From an uncultured Erysipelotrichaceae bacterium (GTDB taxonomy: Bacteria; Bacillota_I; Bacilli_A; RFN20; CAG-826): a stretch of 64,000 nt of DNA. Both the position numbers and the translations under genes were made by a program. A model generated the notes under the pieces. That model saw only the letters and a list, made by a program, of their open reading frames with translations. It was not told the origin of the DNA and ran no database searches. Location: assembly GCA_947166565.1 (NCBI GenBank), contig CAMVEL010000004.1:1-64000 (forward strand), given 5' to 3'. Positions within the stretch are counted from its first letter, which is position 1; every line of letters starts with the position of its first letter. Shown piece by piece: positions 46,527-55,059 of the stretch.

Positions 46527-46541
46527 ATGAAAGCGCTTTCT
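46527..46541. promoter_or_regulatory. cre-like palindrome in the divergent intergenic region
   Basis: ATGAAAGCGCTTTCT contains the 12-bp perfect palindrome GAAAGCGCTTTC (46529-46540) and fits the CcpA cre consensus except for the last base. It lies in the 425-nt gap between the RDD-like operon and the 46768 operon, about 140 nt from one promoter and 190 nt from the other. The rest of the gap is AT-rich with no other clear signal besides the two promoters. Confidence 0.55.
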
Positions 46542-46732
46542 AAAAGGCTTATAAACTTGTTTATTCTTATTAAAAAGAAGGATAGGAAAAAGCAATAAAA
46601 ATAGGATTCATCGAATGGAAATCGATCAAAGCGTTTTTTTCTCTTGGCGGTTTTTTAACCATATATTAAAGCAAGGTGGAAGAAGGACTTCAATACCCAT
46701 TTTCCAAGGCCTTTATAAAGCCTTCGGTTTGA

Positions 46733-46761
46733 TTGCAAGGGGTCTCATTCTAGTATAGAAT
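46733..46761 (+). promoter_or_regulatory. Leaderless promoter of the nuclease-ABC operon
   Basis: TTGCAA 46733-46738, 17-nt spacer, TAGAAT 46756-46761, then 6 nt to ATG 46768. No Shine-Dalgarno. Confidence 0.8.
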
Positions 46762-46767
46762 AATCCC

Positions 46768-48951
46768 ATGCTAAACAGACATGGAAAAAGGAATCAAACC
46801 CTTCGAACCAAAGCCTCTTTCTTTGGTTTTACTTTCGCTCTCTTTGCTATGGTTTTGGCGGCTGGATCGGCCGCACTTTTTGACAGAGGGGCAAGGAAGG
46901 TCGACGCCGAACCGGTGACCTCGTATACGTTCGATAACGAAGATCCGGAATACATGAGCGCCGATGACCTCGCGGCTTCCATCAAAAAGGTCTCGATCAC
47001 CGATACCTCCCAATCCATCAGCGTTACCTTCTCGTCTTCGGTTCGCATTTACAACAACGGCCGTTATAACAACGTCTATGTCCGCGTCGATGATGAGAAA
47101 TTCTCGGAAAATGGCGCTCTTGCAGCTTCCGACGCCGCCAAGGAGGCGGCTTTGGATCCAACCAGCGAATTCTTCCGCAATTATCAGGTTCCCGAATATA
47201 ACGCGACAGTCTTCAAAATCGCTTATGCCAATGCCGGTGGTAATAAGAGCCCAACCGACATTGTTATCCCTGAATACATCAATTTCCTTAAGCAAAGCAT
47301 TGAATATCCAGCCGAGGAAGAAGGCGGAGCACCCGAAGAAGTCTCCATCTTTACCTACCGTTTACGCATTACAACCATCACTAGCGGAGTTCCTTTCACC
47401 AATAACTCCACCCTCGAAACCGATTGGGGGAAGATCAAATCCGTTACGATTCCTTCTTCCGTCGAGACGATTGAACCAGACGCTTTCCCAAATGCCGCTG
47501 AAGCCGACATCAATTTCTATTGCGTAGATTCCAAAGAGGAAATCGAAGAAAAGAATTGGTCTGACGATTGGACTAACGTCCCTGAAGCAAACATCCATTA
47601 TGAGGCAACCTTCAAAGAAGAAACCAAATACGAGGATTTGGGCGATCTTTACGTTTCTCCAACCAACACCAACTATCAGGATATCGGTAAAGGCGATAAC
47701 TACATCCTTTCCTGCTATCCAAACAAAGAAGGATTTGAACAGTTCCGTAAACCCCTTGTCATCGAATACAGCATGATGGACGGCGGACCAGAACGTTATT
47801 TCTATGAAGTCCCATTAGTCAGCTCGACCACTTATTATGATGGCGTTGGTTCCTCAATCGGCGCCATGTCATTGACCATCAACGTCGACCTTCCTAAGAA
47901 AGCCGATCAAGAGATTTCGTTCAATTCGATTCTCTTCCACAATATCCATCACGCGGTCAAAAACGAAGCGATCGGCAATACCTTCGTGCCGGATTTAGAT
48001 AGACCAAGTCGCATTATTTCTCCCAAAGTTTTCGTTACGGAAGCAGATTACTTCTCTGACATCATCGCCGATTTCAAGACCACGGGTATCTCCACTTGGG
48101 CTGATTTCACCCTCTTGAAAGTCCGCTTCGATTTCAATGAAGATGCTTTCAAGACCTTCAATCACAACAGCTACATCGCCCATGAAAAGGAAATCCAAAA
48201 TGGAACCCTCGTCATCCGCTATCAGCTCAATTCCATCGCTTCGGCCAAATACGTTGTCAAATATTTAGGAGAAGGCAATACGGAAAAGACCTCAATTGTC
48301 CAAATTTCGACGCCGATGAGTGCCGTTTCCTTACGTAATGGCGCGGAATTCGGTTTCATGCTCACCAACGGATCCGTCGGTGCCGACTTCAAACCGGAGA
48401 ACCTCATTGAAGTCGAACTATCCGGCTTCAGCCTCCACCTCGACCTCTATAACACCGCGAAGAACAACGTGGCTAACAACTCCAAAGTCAACGTCCGTTT
48501 CGCTTCTTTGCGTATTTATGATAAGGAAAGCATGACTGTTGCCATGTTCTCCATTCCTCTAGCTTTCATCATCGGTTACGCGATTTATATCGTTGCCTTC
48601 CTCGCTATTGCCTTTGGCTTATATTTCTATAGAAAGAACCGCTTCAAAAACGATGAATTCCGCCGCGTCAACAAGAAGAAATACATTATCGAATCCGCCA
48701 AGAATTTCGTCGGTTTCGCTATCGTTCTCGCCGCCGTGCTTTGCATAATCGGACGCTGGGGATGGCTAAATAACGGAGTCGTCGTCTTCAACCCGCTCGA
48801 CCCAGGCGTCATTATCTTCACTGTCCTCGGCGGCATTTTCATCGGTTTCACGATCCGCAACATCGTCGTCTCGATCAAACTCATCCGTGAACGTCAAAAG
48901 AAATTACGTCTCAAACTCGACTCTGATGTCGTTGAAGACGGTACCAACTAA
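46768..48951 (+). CDS. Large two-sided membrane protein, first gene of the ABC operon
   Basis: 727 residues: an N-terminal helix (about 15-38), about 550 residues outside, then three hydrophobic helices (about 592-616, 648-668, 675-700) and a basic tail. Near residue 215 a single VTIPSSVETIEPDAF segment resembles one BspA-type leucine-rich repeat. I do not recognise the remainder. It precedes the ATPase gene by 21 nt with AAGGAG between, so it is co-expressed with the transporter and may be an accessory receptor or scaffold. It has no counterpart in classical sugar ABC operons. Confidence 0.75.
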   Translation: MLNRHGKRNQTLRTKASFFGFTFALFAMVLAAGSAALFDRGARKVDAEPVTSYTFDNEDPEYMSADDLAASIKKVSITDTSQSISVTFSSSVRIYNNGRYNNVYVRVDDEKFSENGALAASDAAKEAALDPTSEFFRNYQVPEYNATVFKIAYANAGGNKSPTDIVIPEYINFLKQSIEYPAEEEGGAPEEVSIFTYRLRITTITSGVPFTNNSTLETDWGKIKSVTIPSSVETIEPDAFPNAAEADINFYCVDSKEEIEEKNWSDDWTNVPEANIHYEATFKEETKYEDLGDLYVSPTNTNYQDIGKGDNYILSCYPNKEGFEQFRKPLVIEYSMMDGGPERYFYEVPLVSSTTYYDGVGSSIGAMSLTINVDLPKKADQEISFNSILFHNIHHAVKNEAIGNTFVPDLDRPSRIISPKVFVTEADYFSDIIADFKTTGISTWADFTLLKVRFDFNEDAFKTFNHNSYIAHEKEIQNGTLVIRYQLNSIASAKYVVKYLGEGNTEKTSIVQISTPMSAVSLRNGAEFGFMLTNGSVGADFKPENLIEVELSGFSLHLDLYNTAKNNVANNSKVNVRFASLRIYDKESMTVAMFSIPLAFIIGYAIYIVAFLAIAFGLYFYRKNRFKNDEFRRVNKKKYIIESAKNFVGFAIVLAAVLCIIGRWGWLNNGVVVFNPLDPGVIIFTVLGGIFIGFTIRNIVVSIKLIRERQKKLRLKLDSDVVEDGTN

Positions 48952-48972
48952 ATCTAATGAAGGAGAATAGAC

Positions 48973-50883
48973 ATGGAAATTCGCATTAGAGACCTTACAA
49001 AAATCTTCCCGGGCGACCCGAAGAAGAACATCCGTGACACCATTGCCGTCAAGGACATGAGCTTCACGGTTCCAGATGGCAAACTCGTTGGTTTGCTAGG
49101 ACCTTCGGGATGTGGTAAATCCACGACTCTTTACATGATCTCGGGCCTTCAGGTACCGACTTCCGGTGAAGTTTGGTTCGGCGACCAGGAAGTCACGAAC
49201 CTTTCTCCTGAAAAGCGCGGCATCGGCTTGGTTTTCCAAAACTACGCCCTTTACCCGCACATGACGATTTACAAGAACATCGAATTCCCCTTAACCAACC
49301 TTAAGGTCGAAGTTCCTCTCGTCACCTTCTACGATTACACCTTTACCTATCAATATGCCCTTACACCGAAAGATGATGTACAGGGTATCGTAACCGCGAC
49401 CAAATATCTTGGTGGCAAACTCGGTGTTCCTGCCAAGAGATTCATCACTGAAGCAGTGGTTGAAGGGAACAACCTCAAACTTACCGTCAAGATTCTCGAA
49501 GTCGCCCCAGCCTTACGCGATTCCTTCGTTGAGAACTTCCAAAAGATCATCAAAGCGGAACTCGTCAACGAAGAATCCAAACAGGCTACCGACGCCCTCT
49601 TTGATACCATGGTCAGGGCCAGCGTTGGCAAAATCGGCGAGAAGCAGACCGTCAAAATCGCCTTCTCCGGCGTTTTGCCAAAGGATTTCACCTCCGCCCA
49701 TATCGATGACACCATCAACGCCTTCACCGAAGCCGTAAAGAAATATGCGGTTCCCGCGGGCGTGGCCATCACGCGTACGGCGGTCGGCTATGAAATGCTT
49801 GCCAACATCATTAGGGTTCCACGCGCCAAATTGGATGACCTCCTCAAAGAGATTGAAGGAGCGGTCGCTTTTGCGAAGAGCAACCACTCGATTGCCAGGG
49901 TTGACGATAAGGAACTCGCGGTCGAAATCAAGAAATACCTCAAAGAACGCAAAGTCGGATGCAGCGATCTTAAGATCTATGCCGTTGGAGCAACCACCAA
50001 ACTATTTGTCAAACTCGTTCGTATCAATGAGCAAAAAGCCGCCGAGGTCATGAAAGACCTTGAGGCCCAACTCCAATTGTCCGATCTCGAAATCAAGACC
50101 AGACAAGCCATTGCCCATCGTCGCCTTACAAAAGAGGAGAGGCGTGACATCGTTTACGAAACCGCAAAGCTCGTCCAAGTCGACGAATACCTCCAAAGAA
50201 AACCAAACCAACTCTCCGGTGGTCAACAGCAGCGTGTCGCTATTGCCCGTGCCCTTGTCAAGAAGCCTCGCGTCCTTTTGTTGGATGAACCTCTTTCCAA
50301 CCTCGACGCCCGTCTTCGTTTGCAAACCCGTGAGGAAATCCGCCGCATCCAGCAGGAAACCGGCATCACCACCGTCTTCGTCACCCACGACCAAGAAGAA
50401 GCAATGTCCATTTCCGACCAGATCGTCGTTATGAAACTCGGCGTCATGCAGCAAATCGACGCCCCACAGGAAGTCTATAACAATCCGGCGAACCTCTTCG
50501 TCGCCCAATTCCTTGGCACCCCGCCAATCAACGTCTTCAAAGGCCGCATCGAAGGTAAGAAGGTCCTTATCGGCGATGATGTCGTTTTGGAAGTCGAAAA
50601 AGAAGTGGGTGACCGCAACGTTTATGTTGCCATCCGTCCAGAAGGCTTCCTCCTTTCCAAGGATCAAAAAGGCGTTCTCCACGCTGAATCCGAAATGGTT
50701 CAAATCCTTGGCCGTGATATTTCCATCGTCGCCAAGAATCCAAATTGCACCAAGGAAACCTTCAAGGTTATCGTCTCCGCCGAGGAAGCCTCCTCTTCAG
50801 TCGGTACCTTGAGTCTAAAGATCAAACCGAACAAGATTTTCGTTTTCGACGGCGAGAACGAGGAAAGGATCCGCTTCGAATAA
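48973..50883 (+). CDS. ABC ATPase (UgpC type) with ~270-residue insertion
   Basis: 636 residues. Walker [10 protein letters not shown] at 43-51, Q-loop near 88-96, signature LSGGQQQ at 414-420, Walker B VLLLDEP at 434-440, switch histidine H472, then a TOBE domain. Between Q-loop and signature (about 113-383) lies a soluble, mixed alpha/beta insertion unlike the one in the paralogue at 42774. Mycoplasma homologues (MG187/MPN134, near 585 residues) also carry an insertion at this point. AAGGAG lies 8-9 nt before the ATG. Energises the permeases encoded next. Confidence 0.9.
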   Translation: MEIRIRDLTKIFPGDPKKNIRDTIAVKDMSFTVPDGKLVGLLGPSGCGKSTTLYMISGLQVPTSGEVWFGDQEVTNLSPEKRGIGLVFQNYALYPHMTIYKNIEFPLTNLKVEVPLVTFYDYTFTYQYALTPKDDVQGIVTATKYLGGKLGVPAKRFITEAVVEGNNLKLTVKILEVAPALRDSFVENFQKIIKAELVNEESKQATDALFDTMVRASVGKIGEKQTVKIAFSGVLPKDFTSAHIDDTINAFTEAVKKYAVPAGVAITRTAVGYEMLANIIRVPRAKLDDLLKEIEGAVAFAKSNHSIARVDDKELAVEIKKYLKERKVGCSDLKIYAVGATTKLFVKLVRINEQKAAEVMKDLEAQLQLSDLEIKTRQAIAHRRLTKEERRDIVYETAKLVQVDEYLQRKPNQLSGGQQQRVAIARALVKKPRVLLLDEPLSNLDARLRLQTREEIRRIQQETGITTVFVTHDQEEAMSISDQIVVMKLGVMQQIDAPQEVYNNPANLFVAQFLGTPPINVFKGRIEGKKVLIGDDVVLEVEKEVGDRNVYVAIRPEGFLLSKDQKGVLHAESEMVQILGRDISIVAKNPNCTKETFKVIVSAEEASSSVGTLSLKIKPNKIFVFDGENEERIRFE

Positions 50884-50896
50884 GCGGTGAGGGCTT

Positions 50897-52315
50897 ATGA
50901 AAAGAAACATTAGAATTTGCTCTCTAATCGACCTCATCAAGAACATCGCTTATTGCGTTGCTGGCGCCGTCCTCCTTTTCATCGGCGCCCTTCGCCTAAT
51001 GGAAGAGACCCCTGGTGAGATTGAATCCGGACAAAAACTCGGGGAATTTGGCCTTGCCTTCCTCGGCGTTATCCTCATCGTCATCGGACTATTCGGTTTC
51101 TATTGGCTTGGAGCTTTGAAAAGAGAAGCCGCCAAAACCGAAGGCTACGATGCCGACTTAGTCAGAAAATACGGTATTTTGGCCACGGTATTCGCCCAAA
51201 TGCCTACTGGCGTCGTTTCCTTGATGGACCGCGCCGAAAGGAAGAAGAACGGCGAACTCACCAAACGTGGCGTCGCCTCCAACGAACTTTTCGCGGAAAC
51301 CCGTCCAGAATATAAGGAAGGGTATGACGCGGAAAATAACGCGGTCATCCGTCTTGTTTCGCCAAGGAACAACGGCAAAGCCTACCAGACCCGCGGAATC
51401 GAGGATATCGGTTCGAAGAACAATTGGAAGGGTTGGTTATACCTAGCCCCTGTCATCATTCTCGTCTCGATCTTCCTTATCTATCCTCTTGTTAACACCA
51501 TCTTTATCTCCTTTACCCAGGATTACCTTTATGCGACAGGCGAATTCCAAGGTATGACCCTTACGAATTTCACTTACATCCTCGGTTTGACAAATAGGGC
51601 TAACGGCGCGCATGAATCCTATTTCGTTTCGTACGCGATTCCAAATACCATCATCTGCGTTATCGTTACCGTTCCTGTTTCAACAATCCTCGCCCTCCTC
51701 ATCTCCGTCGCCCTTAATTCCATCAAATGGTTCCAGAAGATCCTCCAGACCATCTTCTTCCTTCCATATGTCACTAACGGCATCGCGGTCGGTATGGTCT
51801 TCTCGGTCATCTTCGCCGATAAGGGCGTCATCAACTTCCTCTTCAATACGCCAGACAAGGTTTGGATTTATGGTGCCGAACGCTGGACCGCCATGATTCC
51901 TCTTTGTTTCTACATCGTTTGGAGTTCCATCCCATTCAAGATCCTTATCTTCCTTTCCGGTTTGCAAGGTATTGATAAGCAGTACTACCAAGCCGCCCAA
52001 ATCGACTCCGCCTCCAAAGCCAAAGTCCTTTGGAGAATCACCGTTCCATTACTTTCGCCACAGATCCTATATATCCTTATCACTTCCTTTATCGGGGCGT
52101 GGAAGGAATATACGGCCGTCGTCGGTTTGTTCAACGGTCCTGGTACGCTTGGAAAAGCGGGCGACCCGAACATGGAAACGATCGTCTTCTACATCTACGA
52201 AAACCTCTCGACCCAGACCTCTTATGCTGCGGCCGCGGCGGTCTTCCTCTTCGTCATCATCCTTCTCTTCACGGCCTTGCAATTCGCGGTCAGTAAGAAG
52301 AGAGTGCATTATTAA
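50897..52315 (+). CDS. ABC permease (MalF/UgpA-like) with two-helix N-terminal extension
   Basis: 472 residues. The C-terminal 300 form a standard six-helix permease with the EAA loop KQYYQAAQIDSASKAKVLWR. The first 170 are extra: two helices (about 13-32 and 48-70), then about 90 charged residues predicted cytoplasmic. The minus-strand homologue at 41822 lacks this part. The extension could be a fused small membrane protein that meets the ATPase insertion. GGTGAGGG precedes the ATG. Confidence 0.88.
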   Translation: MKRNIRICSLIDLIKNIAYCVAGAVLLFIGALRLMEETPGEIESGQKLGEFGLAFLGVILIVIGLFGFYWLGALKREAAKTEGYDADLVRKYGILATVFAQMPTGVVSLMDRAERKKNGELTKRGVASNELFAETRPEYKEGYDAENNAVIRLVSPRNNGKAYQTRGIEDIGSKNNWKGWLYLAPVIILVSIFLIYPLVNTIFISFTQDYLYATGEFQGMTLTNFTYILGLTNRANGAHESYFVSYAIPNTIICVIVTVPVSTILALLISVALNSIKWFQKILQTIFFLPYVTNGIAVGMVFSVIFADKGVINFLFNTPDKVWIYGAERWTAMIPLCFYIVWSSIPFKILIFLSGLQGIDKQYYQAAQIDSASKAKVLWRITVPLLSPQILYILITSFIGAWKEYTAVVGLFNGPGTLGKAGDPNMETIVFYIYENLSTQTSYAAAAAVFLFVIILLFTALQFAVSKKRVHY

Positions 52316-52327
52316 GGAGGCAAAACA

Positions 52328-53323
52328 ATGGCTAACGAACAGACAAACCTTGAAAACGTCTCCCGCGAGAAGTACATCGATTTCCGTTATGTGAAAGTCA
52401 ATAACGAAATCGTCCTTTCCCTTGATGAAGCCGGAAAAACCGTCGATGCCATCAAGAGGGCCGAGAAAGTCTCCCATATCATCGTCACGGTTTTCACCTA
52501 CATCTTCATTCTTCTTCTTGCCCTCGTCGTGGTCTTCCCATTCTACTGGATGATCATCACCTCGCTTAAGCAAAACGAGGAAATCAACGGGGCCGTGCAG
52601 ACATTCTTCCCGACCATCGTCATGTGGAGCAACTACGTCCACGTATTCCAGGTCTTCGACTTCGGAACCTATATGTTCAACACCATCGTCGTCGCGATCT
52701 TCTCGACTTTGGGAACCTTGCTTACGACCATCCTCGCCGCGTTTGCCTTTGCAAGGCTTCGCTTCAAAGGGCGCGACGCGGTCTTCGCCATCTTCCTTAT
52801 GACGATGATGATCCCGGGCGAAATGATGGTTATCTCGAACTACATCACCGTCGCTTCCTTCGGCTGGATCGGCGAAGGGCAAACCATCTTCGACGCCTAT
52901 CTTTCGATGATCGTCCCGTTCTGGACCTCCGTCTTCTATATCTATTTATTAAGGCAGAACTTCAAGCAGATCCCGAACGAACTCTATCTTGCGGCCAAGG
53001 TCGATGGCAAATCCGACTGGAGCTTCCTTTGGAAGGTCATGGTCCCTCTTGCCTCCCCGACCCTTATCTCCATCACCATCCTCAAATTCATGGGTACATG
53101 GAATTCCTACGTTTGGCCAAACCTCGTCACCTCCAAGAGGGAATACCGCCTCATCTCCAACGGTCTTCGTTCTTCGGCCTTCGTCGATATCGACGCCGGC
53201 ATAACCGCCTATGGTTATCAGATGGCCGCGACCGTTTTGGTCACCGTCCCGTTATTCCTCCTCTTCATATTCTTCCGTAAATACATCATGAAAGGCGTTG
53301 GCCGCGCCGGTATCAAAGGATAA
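52328..53323 (+). CDS. ABC permease (MalG/UgpE-like)
   Basis: 331 residues, six helices after a charged N-terminal stretch of about 45. EAA loop at ELYLAAKVDGKSDWSFLWKV. Closely similar to the 40861 permease, including the end VGRAGIKG, so the two transporters are paralogous. AAGGAGG lies 8 nt before the ATG; 12 nt after the partner permease. Confidence 0.92.
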   Translation: MANEQTNLENVSREKYIDFRYVKVNNEIVLSLDEAGKTVDAIKRAEKVSHIIVTVFTYIFILLLALVVVFPFYWMIITSLKQNEEINGAVQTFFPTIVMWSNYVHVFQVFDFGTYMFNTIVVAIFSTLGTLLTTILAAFAFARLRFKGRDAVFAIFLMTMMIPGEMMVISNYITVASFGWIGEGQTIFDAYLSMIVPFWTSVFYIYLLRQNFKQIPNELYLAAKVDGKSDWSFLWKVMVPLASPTLISITILKFMGTWNSYVWPNLVTSKREYRLISNGLRSSAFVDIDAGITAYGYQMAATVLVTVPLFLLFIFFRKYIMKGVGRAGIKG

Positions 53324-53391
53324 GGCCATTAAATTCGATTTAAGAAGCGTATGCTCTTAGATAAAACCAAAAAGAAAGAAGGTATCTAATC

Positions 53392-55023
53392 ATGAAATTC
53401 AACAAAGCGATATTCGTTCTAGCCAGTGCGATGCTCCTCGCTTCCTGCGGAGGCGGCAATTCCTCCACTCCAAGCACCAGCAGTGCCACTACCCCAGTGG
53501 AATCCTCTTCATCCACCCAATCCGAACCGGCTCAAACCAGTGAAGAATCGACCGAACCCGCCCAAAGCGAAACGAGCGAAGGTGGCGAATCCACCCCTGT
53601 CGTTCCTTCATCCTCCTCTTCCGAACCTGCGCCCCATGAAGGCCCCTATTTCCCAGAGGACCACAAAGTCAAAATTGAATTCATGTCCAACTCCTCTTAT
53701 GGAGATAACATCGATAGTTATATCAAGGCTTTCAACCAGATCGAACCTGGTATCGAAATCGTCAACACCAAGGAATCCGCTTCATATCAAGGCGTTATCG
53801 ACAAAGTTATCGAAGGCATCCCAGTCAATAATTATCCAGACATCGTCATGGGCTATCCTGACGCCATCGAGCAGATCATGGAAGTCGGCAAAGTCCTAAA
53901 ACTTGATGACTATATCAACAACAAGGATTATGGCTGGAGCGAAGACGATTTAGCCGACATCATCGAAACCTATATGGAAGAAGGACGTTCCTATCCACGT
54001 AAAGGTACCTGGTCCGTCCCGTTCTCCAAATCAACCGAGGCGATGTTCTATAACAAGGACGTCCTCGTCGGCCTTGATTTATCCGATGTAGCCCCAACCC
54101 TTAATGGCAATGGCATCGTCACCGTCCCATATATCGAAAACCTAACTTGGGAAGAACTATTTGGCAAACTTGCCCCAGCGATCGTTGCCCATAACGACCT
54201 TCTCCCAGCCGAAAAGAAGATCCTCAAGGATAGCGATAAATACACGAAGGCTGTCTTCGGATATGATTCCGACGATAATCTCTTCATCACCCTTGCCGAG
54301 CAATATGGCTATGGTTACACCTCCATCGACGAATACGGCGAAGGCAAACTCGATTTCGTCAACGAAGGCATGAAGGGTCTTATGAAAACCTTCAACAAAG
54401 CCAAGAACGATGGCTACCTAATCACCAAAGCCACCTCCAACGGCGGTAACTACACCAACTATTCCTTCACCGCTGAAGCCGCTTTGTTCACCATCGGTTC
54501 CACCGGCGGTATGAAATATCAGGTCTGCGACAAATTCGAAACCGCGGTCGCCCCAATCCCACAGGCGGCCGGAAAGGATAGGAAGGTTATCAACCAAGGA
54601 CCATCCCTCGCCCTTCTTAACCATTCCGATAGCGATCGCGCCCTCGCTTCCTGGCTCTTCACCAAATTCCTTCTTAACGAAGAGAATTCCCTCGACTGGG
54701 CCGTCAACACCGGTTACCTCCCAATTCGTTATTCCGTCGCGGAATCCAAGAGGTATCAGGATGTCATCAAGGAAGGTCTTGATGAAGACGTCCATTCCCT
54801 TGGCCATCTCCAGGCCCTTGCTTCCCAATACATTGGCAACTCCACCTATGTTGGTGACGCCCTCTTCGCTTCCCCAGTCTTCAAAGGCTCCGCGGAAGCC
54901 CGCACCCAGGTCGGTAGCTTAGTTACCACCATCCTTGGTCTTGAAACGAGCAAGTGCACCGACGAGGCCATCGACGCCGCTTTCCAGACCGCTTACGATA
55001 ACACTCTCAAACAAATGAAATAA
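53392..55023 (+). CDS. ABC substrate-binding lipoprotein 1
   Basis: 543 residues. Lipobox LLASC (cysteine near 20), then a linker of about 60 residues made almost only of S, T, P, E (20-85), then a family 1 solute-binding domain. The linker would hold the receptor away from the membrane. ATG preceded by AAGAAGG. Part of the plus-strand ABC operon, 68 nt after the permease. Confidence 0.88.
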   Translation: MKFNKAIFVLASAMLLASCGGGNSSTPSTSSATTPVESSSSTQSEPAQTSEESTEPAQSETSEGGESTPVVPSSSSSEPAPHEGPYFPEDHKVKIEFMSNSSYGDNIDSYIKAFNQIEPGIEIVNTKESASYQGVIDKVIEGIPVNNYPDIVMGYPDAIEQIMEVGKVLKLDDYINNKDYGWSEDDLADIIETYMEEGRSYPRKGTWSVPFSKSTEAMFYNKDVLVGLDLSDVAPTLNGNGIVTVPYIENLTWEELFGKLAPAIVAHNDLLPAEKKILKDSDKYTKAVFGYDSDDNLFITLAEQYGYGYTSIDEYGEGKLDFVNEGMKGLMKTFNKAKNDGYLITKATSNGGNYTNYSFTAEAALFTIGSTGGMKYQVCDKFETAVAPIPQAAGKDRKVINQGPSLALLNHSDSDRALASWLFTKFLLNEENSLDWAVNTGYLPIRYSVAESKRYQDVIKEGLDEDVHSLGHLQALASQYIGNSTYVGDALFASPVFKGSAEARTQVGSLVTTILGLETSKCTDEAIDAAFQTAYDNTLKQMK

Positions 55024-55059
55024 CATTTCGCCCTATCGGCGAAGAAAGGAGACAATCCT

